The position numbers and the translations under genes are program-made. A stretch of DNA of 64,000 nt, taken from NCBI GenBank assembly GCA_964058805.1, contig CAXKVV010002170.1:62001-126000 (forward strand), given 5' to 3'. The notes under the pieces are model-generated. The model had not been told where the DNA came from. It worked only from the letters and a program-made list of their open reading frames with translations, and searched no databases. The first letter of the stretch is position 1, and the number at the start of each line of letters is the position of its first letter. Positions 1-11,840 of the stretch are shown here, one piece after another. Origin of the DNA: Schoenoplectus triqueter. Its lineage: Eukaryota > Streptophyta > Magnoliopsida > Poales > Cyperaceae.

Positions 1-345
1 TGCGCGCCCGGACCTTGTTTCGGCGGTTCCGAGGGCGTCGGGTCCCATTTTCATGTTTTGCGCTCCCCGACTCATTTTCGACGGTACCGCTGGCGTCGGG
101 ACCTGTTTTCATGCTTTGCGCTCTCGGACTCGTTTTCGGCGGCACCGAGGGCGTCGGGTCTCGTTTTCATGCGTTGCACGCCCGGACTCGGTTTCGACGG
201 TACCGTGGGCGTCGGGTGCCGTTTTAATGTTTTGCGCTCCCGGACTCGTTTTCGGCAGTACCGAGGGCGTCGGGTCCCGTTTTCATGTTTTGCGCTCCCG
301 GACTCGTTTTCGGCGGTACCGAGGGCGTCGGGTCCCGTTTTCATG
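1..345 (+). repeat. Block duplicated at 2206-2550 (copy 1, possibly continuing upstream of the window)
   Basis: The run of variants beginning GCGCGCCCGGACCTTG, then ACCGCTGGCGTCGGGACCTG, then GGCGGCACCGAGG, then CATGCGTTGCACGCC and finally GGGTGCCGTTTTAATG occurs here and again 2205 bp downstream (38 monomers plus 1 bp). These variants are rare elsewhere, so shared order means block duplication rather than chance. Confidence 0.8.
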
Positions 346-2205
346 TTTTGCGTGCCTGGACTCGATTTCGGCGGTACCGAGTGCGTCGGGTCTCGTTTTC
401 TTAATTTGGGCGCTCGAACTCGTTTTCGGCGGAACCGTGGGCGTCGCGTCCCGTTTTCACGTTTTGCGCGCCCGGACTCGGTTTCGGCGGTTCCGAGGGC
501 GTTGGGACCCGTTTTCATGTTTTGCGCGCCCGGACCCCGTTTCGGCGGAACCGAGGGCGTCGGGTCCCGTTTTCACGTTTTGCGCGCCCGGACTCGGATT
601 CGGCGGTACCGAGGGCGTCGGGACCCGTTTTCATGTTTTGCGCGCCCGAACCTTGTTTCGGCGGTACCGAGGGTGTCGGGTCCCGTTTTCATGTTTTGCG
701 CTCCCCGACTCGTTTTCGGCGGTACCGAGGGCGTCGGGACCCGTTTTCATATTTTGCGCGCCCGGACCTTGTTTCGGCGGTACCGAGGGCGTCGGGTCTC
801 GTTTTCATGTTTTGCGCGCCCGGACTCGGTTTCGGCGGTACCGAGGGCGTCGGGTCCCGTTTTCAAGTTTTGCGCGCCCGGACTCGGTTTCGGCGGTACC
901 GAGGGCGTCGGGACCCATTTTCATGTTTTGCGCGCCCGGAGCCGATTTCGGCGGTACCGAGGGAGTCGTGTCCCGTTTTCAAGCTTTGCGCGCACGGACT
1001 CGGTTTTGGCGGTACCGAGGGCGTCGGGTCTCGTTTTCATGTTTTGCACTCCCGGACTCGTTTTCGGCGGTACCGAGGGCGTCGAGTCCCGTTTTCATGT
1101 TTTGCGCGCCCAGACTCGGTTTCGGCGGTAGCGAGGGTGTCGGGACCCGTTTTCATGTTTTGCGCGCCCGGACCCGATTTCGACGGTACCGAGGGAGTCG
1201 TGTCCCGTTTTCATGTTTTGCGCGCCCGGACTCGGTTTCGGCGGTACCGAGGGCGTCGGGTCCTGTTTTCATGTTTTGCGCTCCCGGACTCGTTTTCGGC
1301 GGTACCGAGGGCGTCGGGTCCCGTTTTCATGTTTTGCGTGCCCGGACTCGATTTCGGCGGTACCGAGTGCGTCGGGTCTCGTTTTCTTAATTTGGGCTCT
1401 CGAACTCGTTTTCGGCGGAACTGAGGGCATTGGGTCCCGTTTTCACGTTTTGGCGCGCCCGGACTCGGTTTCGGCGGTACCGAGGGCGTCGGGACCCGTT
1501 TGCATGTTTTGCGCGCCCGGACCTTGTTTCGGCGGTACCGAGGGTGTCGGGTCCCGTTTTCATGTTTTTCGCTCCCCGACTCATTTTCGACGGTACCGAT
1601 GGCGTCGAGACCTGTTTTCATGTTTTGCGTGCCCGGACTCGATTTCGGCGGTACCTAGTGTGTCGGGTCTCGTTTTCTTAATTTGGGCGCTCGAACTCGT
1701 TTTCGGCGGAACCGAGAGCGTCGGGTCCCGTTTTCACGTTTTGCGCGTCCGGACTCGGTTTCGGCGGTACCGAGGGCGTCGGGACCCGTTTTCATATTTT
1801 GCTCGCCCGTACCTTGTTTCGGCGGTACCGAGGGCGTCGGGTATCGTTTTCATGTTTTGCGCGCCCGGACTCGGTTTCGGCGGTACCGAGGTCGTCGGGT
1901 CCCGTTTTCATGTTTTGCGCTCCCGGACTCGTTTTCGGCGTTACCGAGTACGTCGGGTCCCGTTTTCATGTTTTGCGCTCCCGGGCTCGTTTTCGGCGGT
2001 ACCGAGGGCGTCGGGTCCCATTTTCATGTTTTGCGTGCCCGGACTCGATTTTGGCGGTACCGAGTGCGTCGGGTCTCGTTTTCTTAATTTGGGCGCTCGA
2101 ACTCGTTTTCGGCGGAACCGATGGCGTCGGGTCCCGTTTTCACATTTTGCGCGCCCGGACTCGGATTCGGCGGTACCGAGGGCGTCGGGACCCGTTTTCA
2201 TGTTT

Positions 2206-2550
2206 TGCGCGCCCGGACCTTGTTTCGGCGGTACCGAGGGCGCCGGGTCCCATTTTCATGTTTTGCGCTCCCCGACTCATTTTCGACGGTACCGCTGGCG
2301 TCGGGACCTGTTTTCATGCTTTGCGCTCTCGGACTCGTTTTCGGCGGCACCGAGGGCGTCGGGTCTCGTTTTCATGCGTTGCACGCCCGGACTCGGTTTC
2401 GACGGTACCGAGGGCGTCGGGTGCCGTTTTAATGTTTTGCGCTCCCGGACTCGTTTTCGGCGGTACCGAGGGCGTCGGGTCCCGTTTTCATGTTTTGCGC
2501 TCCCGGACTCGTTTTCGGCGGTACCGAGGGCCTCGGGTCCCGTTTTCACG
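2206..2550 (+). repeat. Block duplicated from 1-345 (copy 2)
   Basis: The same ordered rare variants as at 1-345, with a few substitutions, for example GGCGCCGGGTCCC at about 2240 and TACCGAGGGCG in place of TACCGTGGGCG at about 2410. Confidence 0.8.
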
Positions 2551-3570
2551 TTTTGCGCGCCCGAACTCGGTTTCGGCGGTACCGAAGGCTTCGGGACCCT
2601 TTTTCATGTTTTGCGCACCCGGACCTTGTTTCGGCGGTACCGAGGGCGTCGGGTCCCATTTTCATGTTTTGCGCGCACGGACCCGGTTTCGACGGTACCG
2701 AGGGAGTCGTGTCCAGTTTTCATGTTTTGCGCGCCCGGACTCGGTTTCGGCGGTACCGAGGGCGTCGGGTCCCGTTTTCATGTTTTGCGCTCCCGGACTC
2801 GTTTTCGGCGGTACCGAGGCCGTTGGGTCCCGTTTTCATGTTTTGCGCTCCCCGACTCGTTTTCCGTGGTACCGAGGGCGTCGGGATCCGCTTTCATGTT
2901 TTGCGCTGTCGGACTCTGTTTCGGCAGTACCGTGGGCGTCGGGTCCCGTTTTCACGTTTTGCGCGCCCAGAGTCGGTTTCGGCGGTACCGAGGGCGTCGT
3001 GACCCGTTTTCATCTTTTGCTCGCCCGGACCTTTTTTCGGCGGTACCGAGGGCGTCGGGTCCCGTTTTCATGTTTAGCGCTCCCCGACTCATTTTCGACG
3101 GTACCGATGGCGTCGAGACCCGTTTTCATGTTTTGCGCTCTCGGACTCGTTTTCGGCGGCGCCGAGGGCGTCGTGACCCGTTTTCATGTTCAGCGCGCCC
3201 AGACTCGGTTTCGGCGGTGCCGAGGGCGTCGGGATCCATTTTCATGTTTTGCGCGCCCGGAGCCGGTTTCGGCTGTACCGAGGGAGTCGTGTCCTGTTTT
3301 CATGTTTTGCGCGCACGGACTCGGTTTCGGCGGTACCGAGGGCGTCGGGTCTCATTTTCATGTTTTGCACTCTCGGACTCGTTTTCGGCGGTACCGAGGG
3401 AGTCGGGTCCCGTTTTCATGTTTTGCGCGCCCGGACTCGGTTTCGGCGGTACCGTGGGCGTCGGGTCCCGTTTTCATGTTTTGCGCTCCCGGACTCGTTT
3501 TCGGCAGCGCCGAGGGCGTCGGGACCCGTTTTCATGTTTTGCGCGCCCGGTCCTTGTTTCGGCGGTACCG
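2528..3570 (+). repeat. About 1.04-kb block duplicated at 6296-7338 (copy 1)
   Basis: Ordered rare variants, including GGGACCCTTTTTCATG, GTGTCCAGTTTTCATG, CCGTTGGGTCCCG, TTTTCCGTGGTACCG, GGGATCCGCTTTCATG, GCGCTGTCGGACTCTG and CATGTTTAGCGCTCC, recur 3768 bp downstream (65 monomers less 2 bp). The two copies are nearly identical over about 18 monomers. Confidence 0.85.
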
Positions 3571-3679
3571 AGGGCGTCGGGTCTCGTTTTCATGTTTTGC
3601 GCGCCCGGACCCGGTTTCGACGGTACCGAGGGAGTCGTGTCCTGTTTTCATCTTTTGCGCGCCCGGACCTTTTTTCGGC

Positions 3680-3720
3680 GGTACCGAGGGCGTCGGGTCC
3701 CGTTTTCGACGGTACCGAGT
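3680..3720 (+). repeat. Shortened 31-bp monomer (27-bp deletion between CGTTTTC repeats)
   Basis: The distance from one GGTACCGAG (3680) to the next (3711) is 31 bp instead of 58. GGGTCCCGTTTTC runs straight into GACGGTACC, so the 27 bp between the two CGTTTTC heptamers of a normal monomer are missing. This fits slippage or microhomology deletion. Confidence 0.9.
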
Positions 3721-4170
3721 ACGTCGGGTCCCGTTTTCATGTTTTGCGTTCCTGGACTCGTTTTCGGCGGTACCGAGGGCGTCGGGTCCCGTTTTCATGT
3801 TTTGCGGGCCCGGACTCGTTTTCGGTGGCGCCGCGGACGTCGGGACCCGTTTTCATGTTTTGCGCGCCCGGACTCGTTTTCGGCTGTACCGAGGGCGTCG
3901 GGTCCCGTTTTCATATTTTGGGCGCCCGGACTCATTTTTGGAGGTAAAGAGGGCGTCGGGACCCGTTCTCATGTTTTGCGCGCCCGGACCCAGTTTCGGC
4001 GGTACCGAGGGCGTCCGGTCCCGTTTTCATGTTTTGCGCCCCCCGACTTATTTTCGACGGTACCGATGGCGTTGAGACCCGTTTTCATGTTTTGCGCTCT
4101 CGGACTCGTTTTTCGGCAGCGCCGAGGGCGTCGGGTCCCGTTTTCACGTTTTGCGCGCCCGGACACGGTT

Positions 4171-5353
4171 TCGGCGGTACCGAGGGCGTCGGGAGCCGTT
4201 TTCATGTTTTGCGCGCCCGGACCTTGTTTCGGCGGTACCGAGGGCGTCGAGTCCCGTTTTCATGTTTTGCGCTCCTCGACTCATTTTCGACGGTACCGAG
4301 GGCGTCGGGACCTGTTTTCATGTTTTGAGCTCTCGGACTCGTTTTCGGCGGCGCCGAGGGCGTCGGGTCTCGTTTTCATGTTTTGCGCTCCCTGACCCGG
4401 TTTCGGCGGTATCGAGGGAGTCGTGTCCCGTTTTCATGTTTTGCGCGACCGGACTCGGTTTCGGCAGTACCGAGGGCGTCAGGTCCCGTTTTCATGTTTT
4501 GCGCTCCCGGACACGTTTTCGGCGGTACCGAGGGCATCGGGTCCCGTTTTCATGTTTTGCGCTCCCCGACTCATTTTCGACGGTACCGATGGCGTCGAGA
4601 CCTGTTTTCATGTTTTGCGCTCCCGGACTCGTTTTCGGCGGTACCGAGGGCGTCGGGTCCCGTTTTCACGTTTTGCGCGCCCGTACTCGGTTTCGGCGGT
4701 ACCGAGACCCGTTTTCATGTTTTGCGCGCCCGGACCCTGTTTTCGGCGGTACCGAGGGCGTCGGGCACCGTTTTCATGTTTTGCGCTCCCGGACTCGTTT
4801 TCGGCGGTACCGAGGGCGTCGGGTCCCGTTTCCATGTTTTGCGTGCCCGAATTCGATTTTGGCGGTACCGAGTGCGCCGGGTCTCGTTTTCTTAATTTGG
4901 GCGCTCGAACTCGTTTTCGGCGGAACCGAGGGCGTCGGGTCCCGTTTTCACGTTTTGCGCTCTCGGACTCGTTTTCGGCGGCGCCGAGGGCGTCGGGTCC
5001 CGTTTTCATGTTTTGCGCGCCCGAACTCGGTTTCGGCGGTACCGAGGGCGTCGGGTCCCGTTTTCATGTTTTGCGCTCCCTGACTCAGTGTCGGCGGTAC
5101 CGAGGGCCTCGGGTCCCGTTTTCACGTTTTGCGCGCCCGAACTCGGTTTCGGCGGTACCGAGGGCGTCGGGTCCCATTTTCATGTTTTGCGCGCACGGAC
5201 CCGGTTTCGACGGTACCGAGGGAGTCGTGTCTTGTTTTCATGTTTTGCGCGCCCGGACTCGGTTTTGGCGGTACCGAGGGCGTCGGGTCCCGTTTTCATG
5301 TTTTGCGCTCCCGGACTCGTTTTCGGCGGTACCGAGGGCGTCGGGTCCCGTTT
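4171..5353 (+). repeat. 1183-bp tandem duplication, copy 1
   Basis: Variant order from GGGAGCCGTTTTCATG through ATGTTTTGAGCTCTCGG, TATCGAGGGAGTCG, GCGACCGGACTCGG, GTCAGGTCCCG, GGACACGTTTTC and GTGCGCCGGGTCTCG is repeated 1183 bp later. A 9-bp deletion at about 4704 in this copy (TACCGAGACCCG) shifts the offset to 1192 bp downstream of it. The right end coincides with the shortened 31-bp monomer at 5328-5358. Confidence 0.85.
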
Positions 5354-5364
5354 TCGGCGGTACC
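5328..5364 (+). repeat. Shortened 31-bp monomer at a duplication junction
   Basis: The same 27-bp loss as at 3701, with CGTTTTC at 5349-5355 leading directly to GGCGGTACC. Here it sits exactly at the boundary between the two copies of the 1183-bp tandem duplication, so the deletion and the duplication may be one exchange between out-of-register monomers. Confidence 0.88.
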
Positions 5365-6300
5365 GAGGGCGTCGGGAGCCGTTTTCATGTTTTGCGCGCC
5401 CGGACCTTGTTTCGGCGGTACCGAGGGCGTCGAGTCCCGTTTTCATGTTTTGCGCTCCCCGACTCATTTTCGACGGTACCGATGGCGTCGGGACCTGTTT
5501 TCATGTTTTGAGCTCTCGGACTCGTTTTCGGCGGCGCCGAGGGCGTCGGGTCTCGTTTTCATGTTTTGCGCTCCCTGACCCGGTTTCGGCGGTATCGAGG
5601 GAGTCGTGTCCCGTTTTCATGTTTTGCGCGACCGGACTCGGTTTCGGCAGTACCGAGGGCGTCAGGTCCCGTTTTCATGTTTTGCGCTCCCGGACACGTT
5701 TTCGGTGGTACCGAGGGCATCGGGTCCCGTTTTCATGTTTTGCGCTCCCCGACTCATTTTCGACGGTACCGATGGCGTCGAGACCTGTTTTCATGTTTTG
5801 CGCTCCCGGACTCGTTTTCGGCGGTACCGAGGGCGTCGGGTCCCGTTTTCACGTTTTGCGCGCCCGTACCCGGTTTCGGCGGTACCGAGGGCTTCGGGAC
5901 CCATTTTCATGTTTTGCGAGCCCGGACCCTGTTTTCGGCGGTACCGAGGACGTCGGGCACCGTTTTCATGTTTTGCGCTCCCGGACTCGTTTTCGGCGGT
6001 ACCGAGGGCGTCGGGTCCCGTTTTCATGTTTTGCGTGCCCGAACTCGATTTTGGCGGTACCGAGTGCGCCGGGTCTCGTTTTCTTAATTTGGGCGCTCGA
6101 ACTCGTTTTCGGCGGAACCGAGGGCGTCGGGTCCCGTTTTCACGTTTTGCGCTCTCGGACTCGTTTTCGGCGGCGCCGAGGGCGTCGGGTCCTGTTTTCA
6201 TGTTTTGCGCGCCCGAACTCGGTTTCGGCGGTACCGAGGGCGTCGGGTCCCGTTTTCATGTTTTGCGCTCCCTGACTCAGTTTCGGCGGTACCGAGGGCC
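5354..6300 (+). repeat. 1183-bp tandem duplication, copy 2
   Basis: Repeats the copy 1 variant order, including the diagnostic TTTTGAGCTCTCGG at 5506. It begins inside the shortened monomer at 5349-5355, where CGTTTTC joins two units, which is the likely duplication junction. Homology to copy 1 ends near 6300, where the block matching 2528-3570 takes over. Confidence 0.82.
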
Positions 6301-7338
6301 TCGGGTCCCGTTTTCACGTTTTGCGCGCCCGAACTCGGTTTCGGCGGTACCGAGGGCGTCGGGACCCTTTTTCATGTTTTGCGCACCCGGACCTTGTTTC
6401 GGCGGTACCGAGGGCGTCGGGTCCCATTTTCATGTTTTGCGCGCACGGACCCGGTTTCGACGGTACCGAGGGAGTCGTGTCCAGTTTTCATGTTTTGCGC
6501 GCCCGGACTCGGTTTCGGCGGTACCGAGGGCGTCGGGTCCCGTTTTCATGTTTTGCGCTCCCGGACTCGTTTTCGGCGGTACCGAGGCCGTTGGGTCCCG
6601 TTTTCATGTTTTGCGCTCCCCGACTCGTTTTCCGTGGTACCGAGGGCGTCGGGATCCGCTTTCATGTTTTGCGCTGTCGGACTCTGTTTCGGCAGTACCG
6701 TGGGCGTCGGGTCCCGTTTTCACGTTTTGCGCGCCCGGAGTCGGTTTCGGCGGTACCGAGGGCGTCGTGACCCGTTTTCATCTTTTGCTCGCCCGGACCT
6801 TTTTTCGGCGGTACCGAGGGCGTCGGGTCCCGTTTTCATGTTTAGCGCTCCCCGACTCATTTTCGACGGTACCGATGGCGTCGAGACCCGTTTTCATGTT
6901 TTGCGCTCTCGGACTCGTTTTCGGCGGCGCCGAGGGCGTCGTGACCCGTTTTCATGTTCAGCGCGCCCAGACTCGGTTTCGGCGGTGCCGAGGGCGTCGG
7001 GACCCATTTTCATGTTTTGCGCGCCCGGAGCCGGTTTCGGCTGTACCGAGGGAGTCGTGTCCTGTTTTCATGTTTTGCGCGCACGGACTCGGTTTCGGCG
7101 GTACCGAGGGCGTCGGGTCTCATTTTCATGTTTTGCACTCTCGGACTCGTTTTCGGCGGTACCGAGGGAGTCGGGTCCCGTTTTCATGTTTTGCGCGCCC
7201 GGACTCGGTTTCGGCGGTACCGTGGGCGTCGGGTCCCGTTTTCATGTTTTGCGCTTCCGGACTCGTTTTCGGCAGCGCCGAGGGCGTCGGGACCCGTTTT
7301 CATGTTTTGCGCGCCCGGTCCTTGTTTCGGCGGTACCG
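6296..7338 (+). repeat. About 1.04-kb block duplicated from 2528-3570 (copy 2)
   Basis: Carries the same variant order as copy 1, with sporadic differences: GGGACCCATTTTC at 7000 against GGGATCCATTTTC at 3232, and GCGCTTCCGG at 7250 against GCGCTCCCGG. It directly follows the 5354-6300 duplication, so the 4-7 kb region is a mosaic of two separate copy events. Confidence 0.85.
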
Positions 7339-9734
7339 AGGGCGTCGGGTCCCGTTTTCATGTTTTGCGCTCCCGGACTCGGTTTCGGCGGTACCGAGGG
7401 CGTCGGAACCCGTTTTCATGTTTTGCGCGCCCTGACCCGGTTTCAACGGTACCGAGGGAGTCGTGTCCCGTTTTCATGTTTTGCGCGCCCGGACTCGGTT
7501 TCGGCGGTACCGAGGGCGTCGGGTCCCGTTTTCATGTTTTGCGTGCCCGGACTCGATTTCGGCTGTACCGAGTGCGTCGGGTCTCGTTTTCTTAATTTGG
7601 GCGCTCGAACTCGTTTTCGGCGGAACCGAGGGCGTCGGGTCCCGTTTTCACGTTTTGCGCTCCCGGACTCGGTCTCGGCGGTACCGAGGGCGTCGGGACC
7701 CTTTTTCATGTTTTGCGCACCCGGACCTTGTTTCGGCGGTACCGAGGGCGTCGGGCCCCGTTTTCATGTTTTGCGCGCCTGGACCCGGTTTCGACGGTAC
7801 CGAGGGAGTCGTGTCCTGTTTTCATTTTGTGCGCGCCCGGACTCGGTTTCGGCGGTACCGAGGGCGTCGGGTCCCGTTTTCATGTTTTGCGCTCCCGGAC
7901 TCGTTTTCGACGGCGCCGAGGGCGTCGTGACCCGTTTTCATGTTCAGCGCGCCCAGACTCGTTTTCGGCGGTACCGAGGGCGTCGGGACCCGTTTTCATG
8001 TTTTGCGCGCCCGGAGCCGGTTTCGGCGGTACCGAGGGAGTCGTGTCTTGTTTTCATGTTTTGCGCGCACGGACTCGGTTTCGGCGGTACCGAGGGCGTC
8101 GGGTCTCGTTTTCATGTTTTGCACTCTCGGACTCGTTTTCGGCGGTACCGAGGGAGTCGGGTCCCGTTTTCATGTTTTGCGCCCGGACTCGTTTTCGGCG
8201 GTACCGTGGCGTCGGGTCCCGTTTTCATGTTTTGCGCTCCCGGACTCATTTTGGGCGGTACCGAGGGCGTCGGAACCCGTTTTCATGTTTTGCGCGCCCG
8301 AACCCGGTTTCAACGGTTCCGAGGGAGTCGTGTCCCGTTTTCATGTTTTGCGCGCCCGGACTCGGTTTCGGCGGTACCGAGGGCGTCGGGTCCCGTTTTC
8401 ATGTTTTGCGCTCCCGGACTCGTTTTCGGCGGTACCGAGGGCGTCGGGTCCCGTTTTCATGTTTTGCGCTCCCGGACTCGTTTTCGGCGGTAACGAGGGC
8501 GTCGGGTCCCGTTTTCATGTTTTGCGTGCCCGGACTCGATTTCGGCTGTACCGAGGGCGTCGGGTCTCGTTTTCTTAATTTGGGCGCTCGAACTCGTTTT
8601 CTGCGGAACCGAGGGCGTCGGGACCCGTTTTCATGTTTTGCGCGCCCGGACCCTGTTTCGGCGGTACCGAGGGCGTCGGGTCCCGTTTTCATGTTTTGTG
8701 CGCCCGGACCCTGTTTCGGCGGTACCGAGGGCGTCGGGTCCCGTTTTCATGTTTTGCGCTCCCCGACTCATTTTCGACGGTACCGATGGCGTCGCGACCT
8801 ATTTTCTTGTTTTGCGCTCCCGGACTCGTTTTCGGCGGCGCCGAGGGCGTCGGGTCCCGTTTTCTTGTTTTGCGCGCCCGAACTCCGTTTCGGCGGTACC
8901 GAGGGCGTCGGGTCCTGTTTTCATGTTTTGCGCTCCCTGACTCGGTTTCGGCGGTACCGAGGGCGTCGGGTCCCGTTTACACGTATTGCGCGCCCGGACT
9001 CGGTGTCGGCGGTACCGAGGGCGTCGTGACCCGTTTTCATCTTTTGCGCGCCCGGACCTTTTTTCGGCGGTACCGAGGGCATCGGGTCCCGTTTTCATAT
9101 TTTGCGCTCCCGGACACGTTTTCGGCGGTACCGAGTACATCGGGTCCCGTTTTCATGTTTTGCGCTCCCCGACTCATTTTCGACGGTACCGATGGCGTCG
9201 AGACCCGTTTTCATATTTTACGCTCTCGGACTCGTTTTGGGCGGCGCCAAGGGCGTCGAGACCCGTTTTCATGTTTTGCGCGCCCGGACTCGGTTTCGGC
9301 GGTACCGAGGGCGTCGAGACCTGTTTTCATGTTTTGCGCGCCCGGAGCCGGTATCGGCGGTACCGAGGGAGTCGTGTCCCGTTTTCATGTTTTGCGCGCA
9401 CGGACTCGGTTTCGGCGGTACCGAGGGCGTCGGGTCCCGTTTTCATGTTTTGCGCTCCCGGACTCGTTTTCGATGGTTCCGAGGGCGTCGGGTCCCGTTT
9501 TCATGTTTTGCGCTCCCGGACTCGTTTTCCATGGTACCGAGGGCGTCGGGTCCCGTTTTCATGTTTTGCGCGCCCGGACTCGGTTTCGGCGGTACCGAGG
9601 GCGTCGGGTCCCGTTTTCATGTTTTGCGCTCCCGGAGTCGTTTTCGGCGGTACCGAGGGCGTCGGGTCCCGTTTTCATGCTTTGCGCTCCCGGACTCGTT
9701 TTCGGCGGTACCGAGGGCGTCGGGTCCCGTTTTC

Positions 9735-10290
9735 ATGTTTTGCGCTCCCTGACTTGTTTTCGGCGGTACCGACGGCGTCGGGACCCGTTTTCATGTTTTG
9801 CGCTCCCAGACTCGTTTTCGGCTGTACCGAGGGCGTCGGGTCGTTTTCTTAATATGGGCGCTCGAACTCGTTTTCGGCGGAACCGAGGGCGTCGAGTCCC
9901 ATTTTCACGTTTTGCGCGCCCGGACTCGGTTTTGGCGGAACCGAGGGCGTCGGGACCCGTTTTCATGTTTTGCGCGCCCGGACCAAGTTTCGGCGGTACC
10001 GAGGTCGTCCGGTCCCGTTTTCATGTTTTGCGCTCCCCGATTTATTTTCGACGGTACCGATGGCGTCCAGACCCGTTTTCGTGTTTTGCGCTCTCGGACT
10101 CGTTTTCGACAGCGCCGAGGGCGTCGGGTCCCGTTTTAACGTTTTGCGCGCCCGGACACGGTTTCGGCGGTACCGACGGCGTCGGGAGCCGTTTTCATGT
10201 TTTGCGCGCCCGGACCTTGTTTCGGCGGTACCGAGGGCGTCGGGTCCCGTTTTCATGTTTTGCGCTCTCGGACTCATTTTCGACGGTACC
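9735..10290 (+). repeat. About 14-monomer block duplicated at 10487-11090 (copy 1)
   Basis: Variants CGGACCAAGTTTCGG, GTCCGGTCCCG, CCCCGATTTATTTTCGACGG, TTCGACAGCGCCG and GTCCCGTTTTAACG occur in the same order 812 bp downstream (exactly 14 monomers). At its left end the offset is 752 bp, because this copy lacks about 60 bp at 9840, where GTCGGGTCG joins TTTTCTTAATATGGG. Confidence 0.85.
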
Positions 10291-10486
10291 GATGGCGTCG
10301 AGACTTGTTTTCATGTTTTGCGCGCCCGGACCCGGTTTCGGCGGTACCGAGGGAGTCGTGTCCCGTTTTCATGTTTTATGCGCCCGGACTCGGTTTTGGC
10401 GGTACCGAGGGCGTCAGGTCCCGTTTTCATGTTTTGCGCTCCCGGACTCGTTTTCGGCGGTACCGAGGGCGTCGGGTCCCGTTTTC

Positions 10487-11090
10487 ATGTTTTGCGCTCC
10501 CTGACTCGTTTTCGGCGGTACCGACGGCGTCGGGACCCGTTTTCATGTTTTGCGCTCCCGGACTCGTTTTCGGCTGTACCGAGGGCGTCGGGTCCCGTTT
10601 TCATATTTTGGGCGCCCGGACCTTGTTTCGGCGGTACCGAGGGCGTCGGGTCTCGTTTTCTTAATTTGGGCGCTCGAACTCGTTTTCGGCGGAACCGAGG
10701 GCGTCGAGTCCCGTTTTCACGTTTTGCGCGCCCGGACTCGGTTTCGGCGGTATCGAGGGCGTCGGGACCCGTTTTCATGTTTTGCGCGCCCGGACCAAGT
10801 TTCGGCGGTACCGAGGGCGTCCGGTCCCGTTTTCATGTTTTGCGCTCCCCGATTTATTTTCGACGGTACCGATGGCGTCGAGACCCGTTTTTGTGTTTTG
10901 CGCTCTCGGACTCGTTTTCGACAGCGCCGAGGGCGTCGGGTCCCGTTTTAACGTTTTGCGCGCCCGGACACGGTTTCGGCGGTACCGAGGGCGTCGGGAG
11001 CCGTTTTCATGTTTTGCGCGCCCGGACCTTGTTTCGGCGGTACCGAGGGCGTCGGGTCCCGTTTTCATGTTTTGCGCTCCCCGACTCATT
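10487..11090 (+). repeat. About 14-monomer block (copy 2 of 9735-10290)
   Basis: Same variant series, with the extra CATATTTTGGGCGCCCGG monomer retained near 10603. A third, more diverged relative is at 3960-4150 (CCCAGTTTCGG, GTCCGGTCCCG, CGACTTATTTTCG), showing that the block has moved more than once. Confidence 0.82.
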
Positions 11091-11239
11091 TTCGACGGTA
11101 CCGATGGCGTCGGGACCTGTTTTCATGTTTTGAGCTCTCGGACTCGTTTTCGGCGGCGCCGAGGGCGTCGGGTCTCGTTTTCATGTTTTGCGCGCCCGGA
11201 CTTGGTTTCGGCAGTACCGAGGGCGTCAGGTCCCATTTT

Positions 11240-11840
11240 CACGTTTTGCGCGCCCGGACACTGTTTGGGCGGTACCGAGGGCGTCGGGTCCCGTTTTCAT
11301 GTTTTGCGCTCCCCGACTCATTCTCGATGGTACCGATGGCGTCGCGACCTGTTTTCATGTTTTGCGCTCTCGGACCCGATTTCGGCGGTACCGAGGGAGT
11401 CGTGTCCCATTTTCATGTTTTGCGCGCCTCGACTCGGTTTCGGCGGTACCAACGGCGTCGGGTCCCGTTTTCATGTTTTGCGCTCCCGAACTCGTTTTCG
11501 GCGGTACCGAGGGCGTCGGGTCCCGTTTTCATTTTTTGCGCTCCCGGACTCGTTTTCGGCGGTACTGAGGGCGTCGGGTCCCGTTTTCATGTTTTGCGCT
11601 CCCCGTCTCATTTTCGACCGTACCGATGGCGTACGGACCTGTTTTCATGTTTTGCGCTCTCGGACTCGTTTTCGGCGGTGCCGAGGGCGTCGGGTCCCGT
11701 TTTCATGTTTTGCGCTCTCGGACTCATTTTCGGCGGCGCCGAGGCTGTCGGGTCCCGTTTTCATGTTTTGGGCGCTCGGACTCATTTTTGGAGGTACAGA
11801 GGGCGACGGGTCCCGTTTTCATGTTTTGCGCGCCCGGCCT
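11240..11840 (+). repeat. Block duplicated at 12633-13230 (copy 1)
   Basis: Variants GGACACTGTTTGGGCGG, CATTCTCGATGG, GTCGTGTCCCATTTTC, CCGTCTCATTTTCGACC and GGCGATGGG-like neighbours recur 1393 bp downstream (24 monomers plus 1 bp). The GGACACTGTTTGGGCGG marker appears a third time at about 14735. Confidence 0.82.

Noticed and set aside
1213..4395. Long + strand open reading frames (also 10782-15302, 23661-28025, 37760-41140 and 58643-63421) as repeat-protein genes
   Set aside because: All three frames are open at once and give the same cyclic peptide in different phase. Frame-shifting indels are frequent, and no start context, signal or domain is visible. Openness follows from the stop-free 58-bp consensus.
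4608..5009. Lysine- and arginine-rich - strand reading frames of 70-150 codons throughout the window
   Set aside because: They start at the ATG that overlaps the TGA of each monomer and would close after 39 codons. Longer ones arise only where CATG is changed to CACG, CAAG or TTAA. They are shadows of the satellite.
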